A stretch of DNA of 7,648 nucleotides from Alphaproteobacteria bacterium UBA1303 (GTDB taxonomy: Bacteria; Pseudomonadota; Alphaproteobacteria; Micropepsales; Micropepsaceae), in NCBI GenBank assembly GCA_002307315.1, contig DBTZ01000042.1, forward strand, positions 38,831 to 46,478. Direction: 5' to 3'. The translations under genes and the position numbers were made by a program. The notes beneath the pieces are model-generated. The model saw only the letters and a program-made list of their open reading frames with translations. It was not told where the DNA came from and ran no database searches. Numbering within the stretch: position 1 is the stretch's first letter; every line of letters begins with the position of its first letter. Of this stretch, positions 1 to 6,019 are shown piece after piece.

Positions 1-614
1 TCGAGGCCAACGACATCGCCACCGTGTATCTGCTGGAAGGCAAGCCGCATATCGTCGGGCCGTTTCTCAACATCTACAACGAAGCTGCCCTGGGATTTCA
101 TCTCGGCCTTGGGGCGACGCGCGTCTGCCTGCCGCCGGAACTGCCGATATCCTCGATCGCGCGGATGGCGGCGATGTGCGACGGCGTCGAGGTGTTCGCC
201 TTCGGCCGCTCGCCGCTGGCGATTTCCGCGCGCTGCTATCACGCCCGCGCCCACGGGCTGCCGAAAGACGCCTGCAAATATGTCTGCGAGGTAGACCCCG
301 ACGGGATGACGGTCGAAACCCTCGACGGCAAAGACTTTCTCGCCGTCAACGGGGTACAGACCCTCGGTCATGTTTGCGTTGCCGCCACCCGCGAGACGAA
401 GGCATTGCGCGACGCGGGCGTCGCGTCCTTACGGCTGTCGCCGCATTCCTGCGACATGGTGACGGTGGCGAAAACCTTCCGCGAATTGGCCGACGAGAAG
501 ATTTCGTCTGCCGATGCCGAGGCGGCGCTGAAAACCCTTCGTCTGCCCGGTCCGTTGTCGGATGGCTTCCTGCGCGGCCTTCCCGGCGCACGGCTGATCG
601 ACGAGATCGACTGA
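1..614 (+). CDS. ubiV: UbiV, oxygen-independent ubiquinone hydroxylation protein (5' end missing)
   Basis: The frame is open from base 3, so the gene starts upstream. About 203 codons are present of a family length near 290-300. UbiV is a U32-peptidase-like [4Fe-4S] protein that works with UbiU (and UbiT) in hydroxylating the ubiquinone ring without O2. The key evidence is the segment SARCYHARAHGLPKDAC (225-275) followed by KYVC: cysteines at 234-236, 273-275 and 285-287 give the C-x12-C-x3-C spacing of three of the four cluster ligands in E. coli UbiV. The fourth, N-terminal ligand lies outside the window. NGVQTLG (codons from about 348) and RLSPHSCD near the C-terminus also match E. coli UbiV (NGIQTMS, RLSPQGTD). 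The gene ends 17 bases from the stop of the convergent hydrolase gene. No terminator was recognised between them. ubiU would be expected upstream, but this is not visible. UbiU is the main alternative; the cysteine spacing and C-terminal length favour UbiV. Confidence 0.9.
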   Translation, partial: EANDIATVYLLEGKPHIVGPFLNIYNEAALGFHLGLGATRVCLPPELPISSIARMAAMCDGVEVFAFGRSPLAISARCYHARAHGLPKDACKYVCEVDPDGMTVETLDGKDFLAVNGVQTLGHVCVAATRETKALRDAGVASLRLSPHSCDMVTVAKTFRELADEKISSADAEAALKTLRLPGPLSDGFLRGLPGARLIDEID

Positions 615-631
615 ATTTCCAAAAAGGCTTC

Positions 632-1774
632 CTACGGCAGCAGCGGCGCCAGCCTGATCATGATCCTGGTGATCAGCCGCGGGCAGCGGGCCGTGGCGAG
701 GGCATGACGGCTGTCGTTTTTGACCAGCGTCGGCGGCCACACGCCGTTGGATTTAAGCCGGTCGGCGAGCGTCACGCTGCGCAATGTCAGGGCCATGTCG
801 TAAAGCGCTTCGTACGACATGGCGTAATAGCTGTGGTCGAGCGCATCGGCCGGAGGCTGCGAAGCATCGATCAGGTCGATCTCGTGCGCGGCATCGGAGG
901 CGTAATCGGCGGCCGGGTTTTCCCCGGCGCGCGACACCCCGCCGTGCGCCGATCGCGAAAGCGCCAGTACGGAATCGTTGCTTGAGGCATAGACGGTGGT
1001 GCGCCGCACGTACGGCGCGGCGGCGCGCAGTAGTTTAACGAAATCGTCGTCGTCTCTTCCCGCGCCGATGTCGGGCGCGGCAAGCACCAACTCGTCGATA
1101 AACCCGGGCCGCGCCCGCTCGCGGCTCTTGCCGATGGCCGACAGCGTCGCCAGCGTCACCCGCGCGCCCATGCTGTGGCCCAACACCGTCACCCGCAATC
1201 CGCTTTCGGACAGTTCGCGCAAGAATTCCTCGAACAAAGGCTGGGCATAGGTGCTGCGTTCGAGATCGACGGCGTAGCGATTAAGCTTGACCTCGCTGGT
1301 CCAGGCGAAAGCGGCGGCGGCACAAGCCGTCTGGGCATCGTGGGCGATTTGCGCCGTGCGCAGCACCGCGCCGTCGAAGCCGGTATGAAAGCCATGCACG
1401 TACACCAACACCGAGCGGCAGCCTTTGGTCTTGGCCTGCGCCTCGATCAGTTTTACCGCGCCGCCGAGCGAGCCGTTCTCGCTGCGACATGCGGTCGGAT
1501 GGGTTTTGGCGAGGTACCCCCAGTTCGTTTTCTCTCCGGCCGGCGGCAGTACGGTGTCGGCGATCCCGCAGGACGGGGCATCGGCCCATTTGTTGCCAAA
1601 GCCCCCGGCGGCGGAAGGATCGGGTAGCCGGTCGGTGAGATAGACCACGGCGGAAAGAAACGGCTGACCGTCGGCGGGACGGAAAACCGAACGCACCGGG
1701 CCGGAATCGTCCAGCGAGCAACCGCCCAACAGAACGGTCAGCGTCACGCTCGCGAAGATGGCTTTTGCGTGCAT
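632..1774 (-). CDS. DUF900-type alpha/beta hydrolase, probable lipoprotein
   Basis: This 380-residue protein has a serine-hydrolase fold of the DUF900 (PF05990) kind. The ATG at 1774 is chosen over one 24 bases upstream because GGGGAG sits five bases before it and because it places a lipoprotein signal at the N-terminus: MHAKAIFASVTLTVLLGGC, lipobox LGGC, acylated Cys19, Ser at +2. The mature protein is therefore probably tethered to a membrane facing the periplasm. Visible motifs are YVHGFHTGFDGA (about residues 125-136, oxyanion-hole region), the nucleophile elbow GHSMGA with Ser201, LAAPDI with Asp235, SSNDSVLALS with Asp267, and DHSYYAMS with the likely catalytic His314. Which Asp completes the triad cannot be settled here. 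The substrate is unknown; esterase or lipase-like activity is a family-level guess. It is transcribed toward ubiV and divergently from the small membrane gene at 1923, so it forms a single-gene unit. Confidence 0.85.
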   Translation of the reverse strand: MHAKAIFASVTLTVLLGGCSLDDSGPVRSVFRPADGQPFLSAVVYLTDRLPDPSAAGGFGNKWADAPSCGIADTVLPPAGEKTNWGYLAKTHPTACRSENGSLGGAVKLIEAQAKTKGCRSVLVYVHGFHTGFDGAVLRTAQIAHDAQTACAAAAFAWTSEVKLNRYAVDLERSTYAQPLFEEFLRELSESGLRVTVLGHSMGARVTLATLSAIGKSRERARPGFIDELVLAAPDIGAGRDDDDFVKLLRAAAPYVRRTTVYASSNDSVLALSRSAHGGVSRAGENPAADYASDAAHEIDLIDASQPPADALDHSYYAMSYEALYDMALTLRSVTLADRLKSNGVWPPTLVKNDSRHALATARCPRLITRIMIRLAPLLP

Positions 1775-1922
1775 CTCGTCTCCCCAGACCGTCATCAAAA
1801 CGCGGTTAATCCGGCAAAGGCAAGAGGCAGGTTATGCGCTGGGGGGGGGGAAGGTTAATATCGAAAAAAGCAGGCTTAACGCTTCGTTTATGCTGAGATG
1901 TTCGAACGTAGGGACACGCCAC
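1775..1922. other. Divergent intergenic region with a G10 tract
   Basis: This 148-base spacer separates the 5' ends of the hydrolase gene (- strand) and the first small membrane gene (+ strand), so promoters for both should lie here. No pair of -35/-10 boxes is convincing on either strand. It holds an uninterrupted run of ten G at 1841-1850 and three scattered TTAA tetramers (1805-1808, 1855-1858, 1876-1879). The last two are 17 bases apart, which is not CtrA spacing. Confidence 0.6.
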
Positions 1923-2120
1923 ATGCTTCAAACCGAACGAAGCCACGGCCGAAAGCCGCCGAAAACCGCGCTGACGATGGAAGTCGTCGGCTTCGCGTTG
2001 GTGGCACTGATTGCTGCGGACGAGCACTGGCGCAGCGCCGACGCGCACCTGTGGATCGGCATTTTCTTGGGCTTGAGCGCCATCGCCGGCGCCTATCTTC
2101 TGCACAATCGGTTGTCTTAG
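1923..2120 (+). CDS. Small two-helix membrane protein, unknown function
   Basis: Predicted product of 65 residues. The ATG at 1923 is preferred because AGGGA lies about eight bases upstream; the in-frame ATGs at 1890 and 1977 lack a recognisable ribosome-binding site. The N-terminus is basic (RSHGRKPPK, residues 6-14), followed by two hydrophobic segments at about 17-33 (VVGFALVALIAA) and 43-60 (LWIGIFLGLSAIAGAYLL). The linker between them is polar (DEHWRSADAH). By the positive-inside rule, both ends would be cytoplasmic and the linker periplasmic. I do not recognise a family. The frame is open upstream to 1758, so a longer form is formally possible but has no supporting start. It precedes another small two-helix gene by 53 bases. 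Either could be a free-standing membrane peptide or an accessory of the EAL protein further downstream; neither is shown. Confidence 0.55.
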   Translation: MLQTERSHGRKPPKTALTMEVVGFALVALIAADEHWRSADAHLWIGIFLGLSAIAGAYLLHNRLS

Positions 2121-2128
2121 TATATTCA

Positions 2129-2143
2129 TTAATTATGTGTTAA
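2129..2143 (+). promoter_or_regulatory. Candidate CtrA-binding site, TTAA-N7-TTAA
   Basis: TTAA at 2129-2132 and TTAA at 2140-2143 are separated by exactly seven bases (TTATGTG). This is the core of the alphaproteobacterial CtrA consensus TTAA-N7-TTAA(C); the final C is G here. The site lies 30 bases before the ATG of the 69-residue membrane protein gene. The surroundings are locally AT-rich, so chance is not excluded. Confidence 0.45.
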
Positions 2144-2173
2144 GATGCTCCCGAGGCGTATGGGAGACGTGCC

Positions 2174-2383
2174 ATGTCGAAATTTTTTACCGTGGTTTCA
2201 GCCCTGCTGCTTTTGCTCATAGCAGTGGGGCATGCCTTGCGGGCGTATTACGGGATAGCGCTGACGGTTGGCGCCTATGCCGTGCCGGTATTGGCCAGTT
2301 GGATTTGCGCCGGCATTTTGGCGTTTTTGGCGATCATGATCCTGGTCGAATTGCCCAGCCGCAAAAAAAAGACGGCCGAATAG
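2174..2383 (+). CDS. Small two-helix membrane protein, unknown function
   Basis: Predicted product of 69 residues with ATG at 2174 and a good ribosome-binding site, GGGAG, seven bases upstream. Two hydrophobic stretches are clear: about residues 4-22 (FFTVVSALLLLLIAVGHAL) and 34-59 (from GAYAVPVL to AIMILVEL). They are joined by a short loop RAYYGIALTV, and the protein ends in a basic tail PSRKKKTAE. This predicts a hairpin in the inner membrane with both ends in the cytoplasm. The pattern resembles small hypothetical membrane proteins common in proteobacteria, but I cannot name a family. A TTAA-N7-TTAA site lies upstream, and the EAL protein starts 98 bases after its stop, so co-transcription with that gene is possible. 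Confidence 0.7.
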   Translation: MSKFFTVVSALLLLLIAVGHALRAYYGIALTVGAYAVPVLASWICAGILAFLAIMILVELPSRKKKTAE

Positions 2384-2419
2384 CCTTCGTCCCTTTTTGG
2401 GTCATTTTCTGCGGTTTGG

Positions 2420-2434
2420 TTAACCGATTGGCAA
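2420..2434 (+). promoter_or_regulatory. Weak CtrA-like site upstream of the EAL gene
   Basis: TTAACC at 2420-2425 is followed, at CtrA spacing, by GCAA at 2431-2434 (TTAA-N7-GCAA). One half is good and the other is degenerate. It lies 47 bases before the EAL gene start. Support is limited to this resemblance and to the better site at 2129-2143. Confidence 0.2.
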
Positions 2435-2481
2435 CGTCCCCTGCGCGATGGTTACCCGTCCAAATTCGGGAAGGCTGCAGG

Positions 2482-3708
2482 ATGCGCCGGGTATTGCTGT
2501 TCATACTTTATGGGCTGATCGGTTTGGCCGTCGGGGCCGAGGTCGGGCTATACGGCGGCTGGGCCGCCGGCCTCGGCGGCGGCCTGATGGCGCTTTTGTT
2601 CTGCATGCAGGTTCACGGCACCGTCGTGCATGCCCGTCTGCGCAAGGAACAGGACGATAAAATCGCGCATTTGCGCCGTGCCGGCATCAACATGGAACGG
2701 TCGTTGGCCGAAACCACGGCCAAGATGGACGACATGTCCAAGGTTTTCGAGGCGCAGAGTGCCGCTAGCAATCGCAAGATCGTATCCGAATTGCAGATGC
2801 TCGAAAGTTTGATGCGCGAATTCGCCGGGCGGATTTCCAACAAGGCAAAGCACGAACCGGTTAGCGGCACGGCTCCCGGCGGCGACGCCAAAGCCTATTT
2901 CGAACCCTACAGCGGGCAGGATCTGCTGGAAACCGTCCGGGCTTGCCTGGAGGAAAACCGCGTCGATCTTTACCTGCAGCCGATCGTATCCCTGCCGCAG
3001 CGCAAACTGCGCTATTACGAGGCGCTGTCGCGGTTGCGCTCAAGCGACGGCAAGCTGATCATGCCCTCGCAGTACATCCGCATCGCCGCCCCCGCCGGTT
3101 TGATGAGCGTGGTGGACAATCTGCTGCTGTTCCGCTGCGTGCAGATCGTTCGCCGCATGGCCAAGAAAAACCGCGACGTCGGCGTGTTCTGCAACATTTC
3201 GGGCGACACCCTGTTGGATGCCGAATTCTTTCCTCAGTTCCTCGAATACATGGACCAGAACCGCGATCTTTCGGGTCAGATCGTGTTCGAATTCGAGCAG
3301 AAGGCGGTGTTCAAGGCCGGCAAGGCGGGCGAGGACAATCTGCGGTTCTTGAGCCGGCTCGGCTTTGCGCTGTCGATGGATCATGTTGATACCCTCGACA
3401 TCGATTTCGCCCGCTTGCGCGATCTCGGCTTCCGTCACCTCAAGGTGCGCGCCGATACCCTGATCGGCGGCATGGGTAAGGCCGGTGCGGCGGTGGCTGC
3501 CGAGGACATCAAGGGGCTTTTGGGCCGTTTCGGCCTCAATCTGATCGCCGAACGCGTCGAAGAGGAAAAATCCGTCGTACAACTGTTGGATTTTGCGGTG
3601 GATTTCGCCCAAGGCTATCTGTTCGGCGAGCCGCGCGCGGTGCGCGGCGAAGCGACCAAGGCGAAGGCGCCGTCCGCTTCGGTCGTCCCCTTGCGCAAAG
3701 CGGGCTGA
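2482..3708 (+). CDS. tipF: Membrane-anchored coiled-coil EAL-domain protein, TipF-like
   Basis: The 408-residue product starts at ATG 2482, seven bases after GGGAAGG; the frame is open to 2137 but has no better start. Two membrane segments lie at about 4-22 and 26-46, a probable coiled coil at about 52-118, an EAL domain at about 145-385 and a basic tail. Conserved EAL positions present are EALSR (Glu180), Asn238, Glu270 (FEFEQ), Lys321, AE at 356-357, and Gln377 in AQGYLFGEP. The loop normally reading DDFGTG reads MDHVDT at 299-304, so the first metal-binding Asp is Met. The ITE-type second Glu is Gln272. Phosphodiesterase activity is therefore doubtful; c-di-GMP binding remains plausible. 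The order two helices, coiled coil, degenerate EAL matches Caulobacter TipF, a c-di-GMP receptor needed for flagellum placement and assembly. The symbol rests on architecture, not on an alignment. An active phosphodiesterase is the alternative. Confidence 0.65.
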   Translation: MRRVLLFILYGLIGLAVGAEVGLYGGWAAGLGGGLMALLFCMQVHGTVVHARLRKEQDDKIAHLRRAGINMERSLAETTAKMDDMSKVFEAQSAASNRKIVSELQMLESLMREFAGRISNKAKHEPVSGTAPGGDAKAYFEPYSGQDLLETVRACLEENRVDLYLQPIVSLPQRKLRYYEALSRLRSSDGKLIMPSQYIRIAAPAGLMSVVDNLLLFRCVQIVRRMAKKNRDVGVFCNISGDTLLDAEFFPQFLEYMDQNRDLSGQIVFEFEQKAVFKAGKAGEDNLRFLSRLGFALSMDHVDTLDIDFARLRDLGFRHLKVRADTLIGGMGKAGAAVAAEDIKGLLGRFGLNLIAERVEEEKSVVQLLDFAVDFAQGYLFGEPRAVRGEATKAKAPSASVVPLRKAG

Positions 3709-3769
3709 CGCGGCATTTTCGCCTCAGGTTCCGCCCGCCGTCTGGCCGAGCGGCTGACGCGAGGTACGC

Positions 3770-4630
3770 TTGAACACCACTCCCACCTGCATTGCCGGTC
3801 TTTCCGAAATCGCCGGCGAATACGATGCGCTGATCTGCGACGTTTGGGGGGTGCTGCATGACGGGTGCCGCACCTTTCCCGCCGCCTGCGACGCGTTGAA
3901 AAAATTCCGCGAAGCCTGCGGCCGGGTGGTGCTGTTGACCAATGCGCCGCGCCCGCCTGCCGACGTGATGCGGCAATTGCAGGGGCTGGGCATGCCCGAG
4001 GGGTGCGTCGATGCCATCGTGTCCTCGGGCGGGGCTTCGCGCGACGACATCGCGGCCCGCGCCGCCACGGCCAAAGTCACCGGGAGCAAGGTCAAGCTGA
4101 TGCACATCGGGCCGGAGCGCGACATGCCGATCTATCTCGGCCTTGACGTAGCGCTGTGCGGCCCCGACGAGGCCGACGTGGTGCTGCTTTCCGGCCTCGA
4201 CGACCACGACACCGACACGCCGGAAATGTACCGCGAGCGGCTGGAACGGATCCTCGCCCACGATCTCACCGTGATCTGCGCCAATCCCGACATCCTGGTG
4301 CCGATTAACGGCAAAAACGTCTATTGCGCCGGGGCGGTGGCCAAGCTCTACGAGGATATGGGCGGCAAGGTGATCTATTACGGCAAGCCCAAGCCGCCGA
4401 TCTACCGGATGGCGCTCGCCGCCGCGCAGTCGCAAAAGCGAGTGCTGGCGGTCGGCGATGCGCTGGAGACCGACATCGAAGGCGCCCATCTGGCCGGTCT
4501 GGACGTTTTGTTCGTCGCCGGCGGGCTGCATGCCGCCGAGGTCGGAGTTTTGACGAAGGAATCGCTTGCGGCTTTCTTCGCGAATAAGCAAACCTCGGTA
4601 GTCGCCGGCATCGACCTGCTCGGCTGGTAA
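3770..4630 (+). CDS. HAD-superfamily subfamily IIA-like hydrolase (TIGR01459 type)
   Basis: This 286-residue protein starts with TTG at 3770, five bases after GAGG; no ATG gives a full-length N-terminus. HAD motifs are in order: motif I ICDVWGVLHDG with nucleophile Asp24, motif II LLTNAPR with Thr57, motif III Lys206 in YYGKPKPP, and motif IV VGDALETDIEGA with Asp230 and Asp235. A C2-type cap lies between motifs II and III, as in NagD-like proteins. The residue two after the nucleophile, Asp in HAD phosphatases, is Trp26, a feature I recall as typical of the TIGR01459 group. Activity and substrate are unknown; simple phosphatase annotation should be avoided. It leads a tight cluster, with the MaoC gene eight bases after its stop and ribF following. 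A link to flavin nucleotide metabolism is possible from position only. No terminator was recognised in the 61 bases before it, so read-through from the EAL gene is possible. Confidence 0.85.
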   Translation: MNTTPTCIAGLSEIAGEYDALICDVWGVLHDGCRTFPAACDALKKFREACGRVVLLTNAPRPPADVMRQLQGLGMPEGCVDAIVSSGGASRDDIAARAATAKVTGSKVKLMHIGPERDMPIYLGLDVALCGPDEADVVLLSGLDDHDTDTPEMYRERLERILAHDLTVICANPDILVPINGKNVYCAGAVAKLYEDMGGKVIYYGKPKPPIYRMALAAAQSQKRVLAVGDALETDIEGAHLAGLDVLFVAGGLHAAEVGVLTKESLAAFFANKQTSVVAGIDLLGW

Positions 4631-4638
4631 GGAAACCC

Positions 4639-5061
4639 ATGACATATTATCTCGACGAAATGACGCCGGGACTCAGCGAGACCCTCAGCCGCACCGTAAC
4701 CGAACGCGATGTTCAACTCTTCGGCGAGGCTACCGGCGACAAGAACCCCGTTCATTTCGACGAAGCCTATGCCCGGAAGACCGTGTTCCGGGGCCGCATC
4801 GCCCATGGTGCGTTGTCGGTCGGTTTCTTGTCGGCGCTGATGGGCATGCATCTACCGGGGCCGGGCACCATTTTCGTCGGCATGAACATCCGGTTCGTTT
4901 CGCCGGTCCGCATCGGCGACACCGTGGTCTCCATCGTTACCTTGCGCGAATTGGCCGGAAAAAGACAGGCGGTATTTACCTGCCTTTGCAAGGTCGGCGA
5001 TGCCGTGGTGCTGGAGGGCGAGGTGACGGTGATGCCGCCCCGGCGGGCGGGGGGGGGCTAG
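4639..5061 (+). CDS. MaoC-like (R)-specific enoyl-CoA hydratase
   Basis: This 140-residue single hot-dog-fold protein starts at ATG 4639 behind AGGA. It carries the hydratase-2 signature FGEATGDKNPVHFDEAYA (about residues 28-45), including the catalytic pair Asp34 and His39 of the PhaJ/MaoC family, and GRIAHG at 52-57. Enzymes of this type add water to trans-2-enoyl-CoA to give (R)-3-hydroxyacyl-CoA, feeding polyhydroxyalkanoate or other acyl-CoA routes. The physiological substrate cannot be read from sequence. Length is normal for the single-domain family. The gene ends in a G9 tract (5049-5057) encoding a Gly-rich C-terminus and stops four bases before the ribF start. Losing one G would remove the stop and join this frame to ribF. 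Spacing on both sides indicates translation from a shared transcript with the HAD gene and ribF. Confidence 0.9.
   Translation: MTYYLDEMTPGLSETLSRTVTERDVQLFGEATGDKNPVHFDEAYARKTVFRGRIAHGALSVGFLSALMGMHLPGPGTIFVGMNIRFVSPVRIGDTVVSIVTLRELAGKRQAVFTCLCKVGDAVVLEGEVTVMPPRRAGGG
5049..5057 (+). repeat. G9 homopolymer at the maoC/ribF junction
   Basis: Nine consecutive G encode the last glycines of the MaoC protein. The tract ends eight bases before the TTG of ribF. A G-rich stretch can pair with the anti-Shine-Dalgarno CCUCC using one G-U pair, so this may also be the ribF ribosome-binding site. No other candidate is visible. Confidence 0.7.
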
Positions 5062-5065
5062 CGCT

Positions 5066-6019
5066 TTGCTCATCGTTCGCCACATCGCCGAGGTGCCCGA
5101 AAGTCTGAAAGGCGCGGTGATCGCCATCGGCAATTTCGACGGCGTGCATCGCGGTCACCAGGCGTTGATCGAGACCGCGGCGGCTCTGGCGAAGGCGCGC
5201 GACGTTCCGCTGGCGGTGATGGTGTTCGAGCCGCCGCCGCAGGATTTCTTCAACCCCGGCGGCGAGCCTTACCGGCTGACGCCGTTTCGCGTCAAGGCGA
5301 AATTGATCGCGAACCTTGGCGCCGATGCGCTGTTCGCTTTTCCCTTCGATGCCGATCTCGCCCATCTTCCGGCGCCGGATTTCGTGCTCAAGGTGCTGGT
5401 CGAGGGGCTAAAGGCCGCCTGCGTGGTGGTGGGCGAGGATTTCCAGTTCGGTGCGGGCAAGGGCGGCGATGCGACGAGCCTGGCCTATATGGGCGAGATG
5501 GAAGGCTTCGTCACCGCAATCGTTCCTCCGGTGATGAACGGTGACGAAAAAATCTCCTCCACCACCATCCGCCAGCTCGTTCGGCAGGGCCGGCCGGAGA
5601 CCGCCGCCGATCTTTTAGGACGGCCTTATTCCATCGAGGGGCGGGTGATGCGCGGCGATGCGCGCGGGCGGACCTTGGGCTTTCCCACCGCCAATTTGAG
5701 CCTTACCGGATATTTGCGCCCTGCCTTCGGCATCTATGCCGTGCGGGCGACGCTGTTTCAGGACGATAAGCCGGTTTCCTGCCATACCGGGGTGGCCAAC
5801 TTAGGCATTCGTCCGACCTTCAGGATCGAAACCCCGCTGCTGGAAACCTTCCTGTTCGATTTCAACCGGGATATTTACGACCATCACATGGCGGTGGCGT
5901 TGGTGTCGTTTCTCCGTCCCGAGGAGAAATTCCACAATGTTTCCGCGCTGGTAGCGCAAATGACGCTGGACAAGGATGTTGCCAAGGCGGCGCTTGAGCG
6001 AAGTCCCCACCGCTGGTAG
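5066..6019 (+). CDS. ribF: Bifunctional riboflavin kinase / FMN adenylyltransferase (FAD synthetase)
   Basis: This 317-residue cytoplasmic enzyme phosphorylates riboflavin to FMN and adenylates FMN to FAD. The N-terminal nucleotidyltransferase domain shows IGNFDGVHRGHQ (residues 21-32; His28 and His31 form the HxGH-type site) and KISSTTIRQLVRQG (162-175). The segment FEPPPQDFF (54-62) has Pro where many homologues have His in EPHP. The C-terminal flavokinase domain shows GRTLGFPTAN (201-210; Thr208), GIYAVRA, and LLETFLFDF (258-266) with the likely catalytic Glu260. Length matches the usual 305-330. The TTG at 5066 gives the N-terminus expected of the family, ahead of GAVIAIGNFDG; an in-frame GTG at 5093 is a weaker alternative. 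It is the last gene of a cluster with the HAD and MaoC genes. The adjacent ileS downstream is a common bacterial order. No FMN riboswitch is visible. Confidence 0.97.
   Translation: MLIVRHIAEVPESLKGAVIAIGNFDGVHRGHQALIETAAALAKARDVPLAVMVFEPPPQDFFNPGGEPYRLTPFRVKAKLIANLGADALFAFPFDADLAHLPAPDFVLKVLVEGLKAACVVVGEDFQFGAGKGGDATSLAYMGEMEGFVTAIVPPVMNGDEKISSTTIRQLVRQGRPETAADLLGRPYSIEGRVMRGDARGRTLGFPTANLSLTGYLRPAFGIYAVRATLFQDDKPVSCHTGVANLGIRPTFRIETPLLETFLFDFNRDIYDHHMAVALVSFLRPEEKFHNVSALVAQMTLDKDVAKAALERSPHRW

Noticed and set aside
654..676. CTGATCA-N9-TGATCAG inverted repeat as a terminator between ubiV and the hydrolase gene
   Set aside because: It lies inside the 3' coding end of the hydrolase, has only seven base pairs and no T-run on either strand.
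176..985. 269-codon + strand open frame overlapping ubiV and the hydrolase 3' end
   Set aside because: It is Arg-rich, out of frame with ubiV and antisense to the hydrolase, with no motif.
1775..1889. Upstream extension of the 65-residue membrane protein to 1758 or 1890
   Set aside because: No ribosome-binding site precedes those ATGs, the added residues have no membrane or domain pattern, and 1758 overlaps the opposite-strand lipoprotein signal.
2137..2481. N-terminal extension of the EAL protein back to an ATG at 2137
   Set aside because: It overlaps the well-supported 69-residue gene in another frame. The ATG at 2482 has a good ribosome-binding site and places the membrane helices at the N-terminus.
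3709..3769. Terminator after the EAL gene
   Set aside because: Only weak four- to six-base stems were found, with no T-run, so no terminator is called.
3536..4645. 369-codon open frame on the - strand under the EAL and HAD genes
   Set aside because: It is antisense to genes with intact family motifs, crosses an intergenic gap and shows no domain signature.
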